Of a stretch of 64,000 nucleotides of DNA, positions 59,053 to 64,000 are shown piece after piece. The notes under the pieces were generated by a model. The model was not told the origin of the DNA. It made no database searches and saw only the letters and a list, made by a program, of their open reading frames with translations. This DNA is from a bacterium (GTDB taxonomy: Bacteria; Vulcanimicrobiota; Xenobia; Xenobiales; Xenobiaceae). The DNA is taken from NCBI GenBank assembly GCA_030535355.1, contig JAUNIO010000012.1, positions 1 to 64,000 of the forward strand, written 5' to 3'. The translations under genes and the position numbers were made by a program. Position 1 is the first letter of the stretch, and each line of letters starts with the position of its first letter.

Positions 59053-60588
59053 ATGACTGAGACCAATAACCTATCGGCTGAAAACGAAGCTGTCAGCCTG
59101 CAAGAAGAGAACGACCAGCGTCAAATGCGCAGTGAGCATTTGGCTGCTTTATATGCCGCTCACAAGCATCCCTACGGTCAGGCCTTCGCGCGCACCTGCT
59201 CTATAGCGGAGATGGTGGACAAATACCAAGCTTTAGAGCCAGGAGAAGAAAAAGCGGAAGACATACTTCACTTGGCTGGGCGTATAAACAGCCGCCGCGG
59301 GCACGGAAAAGTCATGTTCATGGACCTCATCGATCGCAGCGGGCGTGTTCAGCTCTATTTCAAAATTAATACTTTAGGCGAAGAGAACTATAAAATGCTG
59401 GAATTGGTTGACCTTATCGATATGGTCACGGTTACCGGCTACCCCTTCCGCACCAAACGCGGCGAACTCTCTCTGCACGTCACAGCTTGGGAAGTTGCAG
59501 CTAAAGCTCTGCAGCCCCCGCCCGCTAAATTCCATGGCCTTAAAGATGTCGAAGTGCGTTACCGTCAGCGCTACGCCGATCTGCTCTCCAATGGAGACGT
59601 GCGTGAAGTATTCATCAAACGCAGCCGCATTATCTCTTCCATTCGCCGCTATTTAGATGCCCAAGGGTATTTAGAGGTAGAAACACCGATTTTGTCTCTG
59701 GTGGCAGGCGGTGCGGCAGCCCGTCCTTTCATAACTTTTCACAACGCCCTCAATGCGGAGATGTATCTGCGCATTGCTACTGAGCTGCACCTCAAACGCT
59801 GCATTGTCGGCGGTTTGGAAAAGGTCTATGAGATCGGGCGCATTTTCCGCAACGAAGGTATAGATACCACTCACAACCCGGAATTTACCACGATTGAGCT
59901 CTACGAAGCCTGGTCCGATTACGAAGGCATGATGAACATCACCGAAGGCATCATCGACAATGCCTGCCGCGAAGTGCTGGGACAGCATACGGTGACTATA
60001 AATGGCACAGAAATTAATCTCAAGCCACCCTATGCGCGGCGCACTATGGACAGTCTGCTTCAGGAATATGCTAATATCTCCATCGCGGAGCTGCGCCAGC
60101 CAGGCCGGGCACGAGAAAAAGCCTTAGAATTAGGCGTAAAATTAGGAGACCGTGAATTCACACTAGCTCACTACATTGATAAGATTTTCGAGGCTACCTG
60201 CGAGGAGCACTTGGTCCAGCCTACCTTTGTCATCGATTATCCCATTGAATTATCGCCTTTAGCCAAACAGCGCGAAGACGATCCCAGCATGACCTACCGC
60301 TTCGAGCTATTTGTCAACTGCCATGAGTTAGCCAACGCTTTCTCAGAGCTCAACGATCCCCGCGAGCAGCTGAAACGTTTTGAAGCTCAGCAGGCCCAGC
60401 GCGATCTCGATGAAGAAGCCCACCCCATCGATATGGATTTTATTCGCGCCTTGGAATACGGTATGCCTCCTACCGGAGGAATGGGAATGGGTATCGACCG
60501 TTTAGTCATGCTCTTAGCAGCCCAGGATTCGATTCGCGACGTGCTGCTCTTCCCGACTATGAAAGCCATAAAAAGTCTAGATAATTAG
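59053..60588 (+). CDS. lysS: Lysyl-tRNA synthetase, class II
   Basis: A 511-residue class II synthetase. The OB-fold domain is at about 70-170 (LHLAGRINSRRGHGKVMFMDLIDRSG). Motif 2 has RIATELHLKRCIVGGLEKVYEIGRIFRNEGIDTTHNPEFTTIELY. Motif 3 has YGMPPTGGMGMGIDRLVMLL. A 40-residue acidic N-terminal extension is slightly longer than usual. The greA-lysS order is common. Lysine charging is well supported. Confidence 0.96.
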   Translation: MTETNNLSAENEAVSLQEENDQRQMRSEHLAALYAAHKHPYGQAFARTCSIAEMVDKYQALEPGEEKAEDILHLAGRINSRRGHGKVMFMDLIDRSGRVQLYFKINTLGEENYKMLELVDLIDMVTVTGYPFRTKRGELSLHVTAWEVAAKALQPPPAKFHGLKDVEVRYRQRYADLLSNGDVREVFIKRSRIISSIRRYLDAQGYLEVETPILSLVAGGAAARPFITFHNALNAEMYLRIATELHLKRCIVGGLEKVYEIGRIFRNEGIDTTHNPEFTTIELYEAWSDYEGMMNITEGIIDNACREVLGQHTVTINGTEINLKPPYARRTMDSLLQEYANISIAELRQPGRAREKALELGVKLGDREFTLAHYIDKIFEATCEEHLVQPTFVIDYPIELSPLAKQREDDPSMTYRFELFVNCHELANAFSELNDPREQLKRFEAQQAQRDLDEEAHPIDMDFIRALEYGMPPTGGMGMGIDRLVMLLAAQDSIRDVLLFPTMKAIKSLDN

Positions 60589-60597
60589 GAGGTTCTC

Positions 60598-61329
60598 ATG
60601 AGCGAAGATAAAGCCAATACCTCGTCCAGCAATAAAGTCAAAATAGAAGCGGTTATTCTAATTGTTTTGCTCATCACAGCGGTAGCTCTGGGTATTCCCG
60701 CCTATCAGTCGTATACCCAGCTGGAAAAGGCCATCGCCGTTTTCCAAGAAGGTGATGAATGCCTGCACAATAACGATGTCAAAGGTGCCAAAGCCAAATT
60801 TACAGAGTGCATCAAGATTCATCCCCAGCTGCGCGGAGCTTACGAAGAGCTGGCCGCAATAGCCCTATTTGAAGAAAAAGATTTAGATCAAGCCTGCAAA
60901 ATCTACGATGAGGCCCTCGTTGCGATTCCCAACAATTCCGATCTTTACGTTTCCTATGCCCAAATGATGTTCACGGTGCAGAACTATGAAAAAGCCCGCG
61001 ATCTGGCCAAAAAAGCTGTTGAGATTGACGCCAACAATCCCCAAGCCACCAGTCACTACGATCTATTTGAGCGCATGACCAAAGATCCAGAGCTGCGCAA
61101 GAATCACCAGGACATCATTAATAAACAGGGAGGTGCCAGAGCTTCCATGATGCCAGGCGCTCACCACCATGGTGGCCCTGACAGCGATGCTGATCACGCT
61201 CAGGGTGCCCCAGGACTCGTTCCTGCAGCTGCTGCCGGTAATCCTGCCCAGACGGCCTCTCCCGACGCTGCCAAATCAGCTCCCGCTGAGACCAGCAGCG
61301 CTGCCCCACAAGCGGTGCCCGCCCAATAG
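60598..61329 (+). CDS. Membrane-anchored TPR protein with His/Pro/Ala tail
   Basis: A 243-residue protein. A transmembrane helix is at about 15-36 (IEAVILIVLLITAVALGIPAY), followed by three tetratricopeptide repeats (about 45-155; AIAVFQEGDECLHNNDVKGAKAKFTECIKIHPQ, ACKIYDEALVAIPNN, ARDLAKKAVEIDANNPQ). A low-complexity tail contains HHHGGPDSDADHAQ and many A, P and S. It is likely an envelope-exposed scaffold. It begins nine bases after lysS with AGGAGG before the ATG. Partner unknown. Confidence 0.78.
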   Translation: MSEDKANTSSSNKVKIEAVILIVLLITAVALGIPAYQSYTQLEKAIAVFQEGDECLHNNDVKGAKAKFTECIKIHPQLRGAYEELAAIALFEEKDLDQACKIYDEALVAIPNNSDLYVSYAQMMFTVQNYEKARDLAKKAVEIDANNPQATSHYDLFERMTKDPELRKNHQDIINKQGGARASMMPGAHHHGGPDSDADHAQGAPGLVPAAAAGNPAQTASPDAAKSAPAETSSAAPQAVPAQ

Positions 61330-61331
61330 AA

Positions 61332-61365
61332 TATGCGCACTCTCGCATGAGCGAGAGCGCGCATA
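61332..61365. terminator. Hairpin directly after the TPR gene
   Basis: TATGCGCACTCTCGC (61332-61346) and GCGAGAGCGCGCATA (61351-61365) pair over 15 positions with one mismatch, loop ATGA. Confidence 0.65.
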
Positions 61366-61390
61366 GCAAATACTATATTTGATATATTAA

Positions 61391-61432
61391 AGAGCCTGTG
61401 AAAAAATGAGCATTCATTTTTTCACAGGCTCT
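61391..61432. terminator. Bidirectional terminator, 19-bp perfect stem
   Basis: Arms 61391-61409 and 61414-61432 are perfect complements with a GCAT loop. A-rich and T-rich stretches sit within the stem. It lies between convergent genes. Confidence 0.8.
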
Positions 61433-61503
61433 AACAATTAACAGTCCAATGGGGCTAGCGTCCTTGAGATATTTTCTCTTAACGCTAATGAAACGGCATT
61501 ATC

Positions 61504-63183
61504 TCAATTGCTTTGTACCCAATTCATGCGATCGACAATTGTAGGAGGCTCATAACGGAATCCATCTTTCAGGCGATCAGCTTCACGCCTAATCGAAGCT
61601 AAAAGCGCAGGCCCTATTACCAAACTAGCGGCACGCTCGAGCATATTTTGATTTTCCTTCAGCTTATTGCGCAAGTCCCGCATTTTGGCGACAACTGCCC
61701 GGTTAGAATCGCTGATATACTTTTCCATAGCCCACATGACTCCGGCACCGTATTTGCGGATTGTACTGGTCTCGCGTTCCAGGCGGCGGCGCACACGTGC
61801 ATCCGCACAGTTATGGAAGTTTTTCCATCCCTTGAACATAGTGTTGATAACGCGAAATACGCTGGGGCCGTTGACGTCGAAATCGGCCTGGAACGCTCTC
61901 AGCAATATTTCGCCTGACTGTTCCGGAGTGATATGAGGATGATGGAAATTAAAGCGATATTGCCCATGAATATCAGCCAAGTCGCAGTTTTCCAGCATGG
62001 TGCCTTTTTCGCTCTGCTCCTTATACAGAGGAGTTCCCGGCAAAGGTGTATATAGCATAAACTGATGGAAGTCGGTATTGTGCTTGACAGCGCGCTCTAT
62101 CACTTTGTCGATGTTGTCCATCGTATGATTTTCCAAACCGATAATGCTGGAGCCCAATACTTTGATACCATGTTCCTGCAGCTCTGGTATATATTCCAGA
62201 CTGTTGAAATTATTGAGTTTGGCATACTGGCTGTCTTCGCCTTCCAACCCCATCCACAGCCAGGAGATACCCAGCCCCATCAGCTGTTCCCAGGTGTATT
62301 TGCGCAAAGCGTTGGCAGATGAGAAGACATATAAAGACCAGGACTTGTCATAACGCTTCATTAAGTCTAAGAGTTCCAAGGCGCGGTCGCGGTACAGCAA
62401 AAAGTTTTCGTCCATGATAAAGAACGACTGCGTGCCGATACGCTCTTCACAGCCGCACATCAGATCGAAAATTTCTTTGCCGGTACTGAAAAATTCAATA
62501 GAATGTCCTTTACCGCCAAAAAGCGCAGAAGTAGCGCAAAAATTACAGCCCATCGGGCAGCCTACAGCGGGAATTAAAGTCGCTGCCGTATCTTTGGGAA
62601 CAGTAGGGAACGAGATGCCAAATAAACGCATACCGAAACCGGACAGAATATCGGGATGAATAATCTTGGCATCTTCATCCTGCCCCAAATAATGGCGGAA
62701 CCAGCAGACGCCTTCGCCGCGCACGATATGATCGGCATCAATTCTATCCGCCAAATCCGGCAGAGAAGCTATATGCCCTCCTATTACTATGGTGCTATTA
62801 GGAGAATGTTTGCGAATTAATTCGCACATCTTAGCTACTTTGCCGATATTGGCAACAATGCTGCTGATGCCCACGATATCGTAATCACCTAGCTGAAGTT
62901 CGCGGACAAAACGCTCCTGTGTAGGAAAATCCAGCAGAGTCGAAGGGGCATCTATATTGCGCTGGATTAACATCAAACCGCTGGAACGGTGAAACATGCG
63001 CAGAGAAAACGGTCCCTGAACGCGGGTTACTTGGTTATGGTAAAGTTCCATGGGATTGATGGAACGGCTGCCGTACTCATCGTCTTGAGCGTACGGACCA
63101 AATACTGACGTTAACAATACTTTGGCTTGGGTCCCTTTAGGATGCACGGGACGCTCCGGCCCGTGAGCAGATTCTGTTTGCAT
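61504..63183 (-). CDS. B12-binding domain radical SAM protein
   Basis: About 559 residues. The N-terminal region (about 20-175) looks like a cobalamin-binding fold (KVLLTSVFGPYA..., YDIVGISSIVANIGKVAKMCELIRKHSPNSTIVIGGHIASL). The radical SAM domain follows with the cluster motif CPMGCNFC, then FFIMDENFLLYRDRALELLDLM, WLWMGLEGEDSQYAKLNN and HQFMLYTPLPGTPLY. The C-terminal 130 residues are helical. Such proteins methylate or rearrange inert carbons in lipids, cofactors or natural products; no substrate can be inferred. ATG at 63183 is preferred; the one at 63195 is too close to AGGA. Confidence 0.85.
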   Translation of the reverse strand: MQTESAHGPERPVHPKGTQAKVLLTSVFGPYAQDDEYGSRSINPMELYHNQVTRVQGPFSLRMFHRSSGLMLIQRNIDAPSTLLDFPTQERFVRELQLGDYDIVGISSIVANIGKVAKMCELIRKHSPNSTIVIGGHIASLPDLADRIDADHIVRGEGVCWFRHYLGQDEDAKIIHPDILSGFGMRLFGISFPTVPKDTAATLIPAVGCPMGCNFCATSALFGGKGHSIEFFSTGKEIFDLMCGCEERIGTQSFFIMDENFLLYRDRALELLDLMKRYDKSWSLYVFSSANALRKYTWEQLMGLGISWLWMGLEGEDSQYAKLNNFNSLEYIPELQEHGIKVLGSSIIGLENHTMDNIDKVIERAVKHNTDFHQFMLYTPLPGTPLYKEQSEKGTMLENCDLADIHGQYRFNFHHPHITPEQSGEILLRAFQADFDVNGPSVFRVINTMFKGWKNFHNCADARVRRRLERETSTIRKYGAGVMWAMEKYISDSNRAVVAKMRDLRNKLKENQNMLERAASLVIGPALLASIRREADRLKDGFRYEPPTIVDRMNWVQSN

Positions 63184-63290
63184 GGTATAAACCATTCCTA
63201 TAAAGAATATTTATATTAAATAAAAATTACGATCTCTCGCAAATTGGCTGATAGTATTGTTTATCTATTCTTAAGATTCCTGCCTATTCA

Positions 63291-63842
63291 CTAATCCTCA
63301 GAACGCGCCCAAGCGTCATGATCCTCCATTTCTTCGCTTACTTCTGGCGCTTCTCCCAGTTCATCTTCGTTCCATTCGCTTTCCTGTAGCCAGGTTTCTT
63401 CGTTGCCCTCATCTTCACGCTGAGCGGCCATAGCTTCCATAAAGCTGCCGTCAAAATCGCTGATCAAATCGCGCAAACGAATTAAGTGCATACGGGTATA
63501 GGCGAGATCGTCGAATACGGAAATGCTTTGCTCATTAGCTTCTGCTGAACTTCTCGGGTTCTCAGGGTCCTCTGGAGGTGTGTCCTCACCCAAAATTCCC
63601 ATCTGTTCCCGCTCCTCACTGTCTGCAGTAAGGCATTTCAAACGTTTTGTGTACAAGTCTTTGGCGCACATCATAACTTCAGCCAAGCGATACGCTACAC
63701 TTTCTCTGTCTTTCGTGTTCAGAAAGTCTTCCATATCGAGACGGTGCTTAATTAAATTGACGATAGCTACCGTAGTCTGACATTCTTCACTGGTCTCGTC
63801 CTCAGCTTCATCAAGACCAGACTGCAGCATATTGTCTTCCAT
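63291..63842 (-). CDS. Acidic protein of unknown function
   Basis: A 183-residue protein rich in E and D, with a helical centre (TVAIVNLIKHRLDMEDFLNTKDRESVAYRLAEVMMCAKDLYTKRLKCL) and a strongly acidic C-terminus. No known domain was recognised. GGAGAA lies about seven bases before the ATG. It is upstream of the radical SAM gene on the same strand with a 95-base gap, so co-transcription is possible. Confidence 0.65.
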   Translation of the reverse strand: MEDNMLQSGLDEAEDETSEECQTTVAIVNLIKHRLDMEDFLNTKDRESVAYRLAEVMMCAKDLYTKRLKCLTADSEEREQMGILGEDTPPEDPENPRSSAEANEQSISVFDDLAYTRMHLIRLRDLISDFDGSFMEAMAAQREDEGNEETWLQESEWNEDELGEAPEVSEEMEDHDAWARSED

Positions 63843-64000
63843 AGCAAATTCTCCACTGCTGTAATAAAATAATAAACTTATTATATATAGTAATAAATAT
63901 TCCAGCTGAACCGTGTATCTCCCCTTCTATGCTCTCCTTGGGCATGTTTAGCCACTGTTTCGGCAAGGTCATTTAGTTGAGGCTCTACCCCTTCATGTCC

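Noticed and set aside
63843-64000. Gene at the right window edge
   Set aside because: AT-rich, with a TTATTA...TAATAA inverted repeat near 63880, and no convincing frame; probably the promoter region of the acidic protein gene.

Overview
The window is a dense bacterial chromosome segment of roughly even base composition, with genes on both strands and many ATGA-coupled starts. It suggests a strict anaerobe that ferments organic acids or amino acids. It carries a three-subunit biotin-dependent sodium-pumping decarboxylase next to a biotin ligase, a 2-hydroxyacyl-CoA dehydratase-family protein, ferredoxin-type proteins, a Feo-like iron transporter and a B12/radical SAM protein, and no respiratory genes are seen. 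Gene orders such as yebC-ruvC-ruvA-ruvB, rpmE-prfA-prmC and greA-lysS are common in Firmicutes and neighbouring phyla. An S46 peptidase and several exported proteins would fit a diderm (Negativicutes- or Synergistota-like), but the phylum cannot be fixed from this sequence. No rRNA, tRNA, CRISPR array, prophage or complete insertion sequence was seen.

Layout. 1-6 kb: metabolic and redox genes (metallo-beta-lactamase fold hydrolase, dehydratase-family protein, orphan adenine methylase, FAH-family hydrolase, ferredoxin plus membrane Fe-S protein, DUF4491). 6.4-15.7 kb: an accessory island with a WYL-type regulator followed by three dynamin-like GTPases and two related helper proteins whose C-terminal halves look swapped. 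15.8-21 kb: oadG-oadA-oadB and birA. 21-27.4 kb: amino-acid permease, FtsB/DivIC-like protein, a His-rich FeoA-like protein with an aberrant FeoB, and asnS. 27.6-31.1 kb: yebC-ruvCAB. 31.5-36.2 kb: aroK, a pseudo-receiver/ATPase regulator, aroB and an aroQ fusion. 36.3-41.6 kb: rpmE-prfA-prmC-nusB and a class A penicillin-binding protein. 41.7-47.6 kb, minus strand: an uncharacterised protein, xerC-like recombinase, a small protein, YggU, rnc and fabF. 47.9-54.5 kb: two paralogous secreted proteins, an S46 peptidase, aroE and an RlmK-like methyltransferase. 54.7-58.5 kb: a four-gene cluster built around a homologue of cyanobacterial acyl-ACP reductase. 58.5-64 kb: greA, lysS, a TPR protein, a B12/radical SAM protein and an acidic protein.

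Two things stand out. The first is the WYL/dynamin island, which has the architecture expected of an undescribed defence or membrane-remodelling system. The second is a family of about 225-bp intergenic elements, present about ten times as full or broken copies. They have imperfect terminal inverted repeats, 10-bp target duplications at two full copies and a conserved hairpin core with a compensatory change. One broken copy supplies the ribosome-binding site of ruvB. The acyl-ACP-reductase-like cluster is a third strong lead because the usual oxygen-dependent partner enzyme is not next to it.

Functional links: birA can biotinylate the OadA carrier domain. aroK, aroB, aroQ and aroE supply four shikimate-pathway steps from three separate loci. 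yebC-ruvCAB, rnc, nusB, greA, prfA-prmC, asnS and lysS are core information processing. Many convergent gene pairs are separated by long, near-perfect hairpins that probably act as bidirectional terminators.
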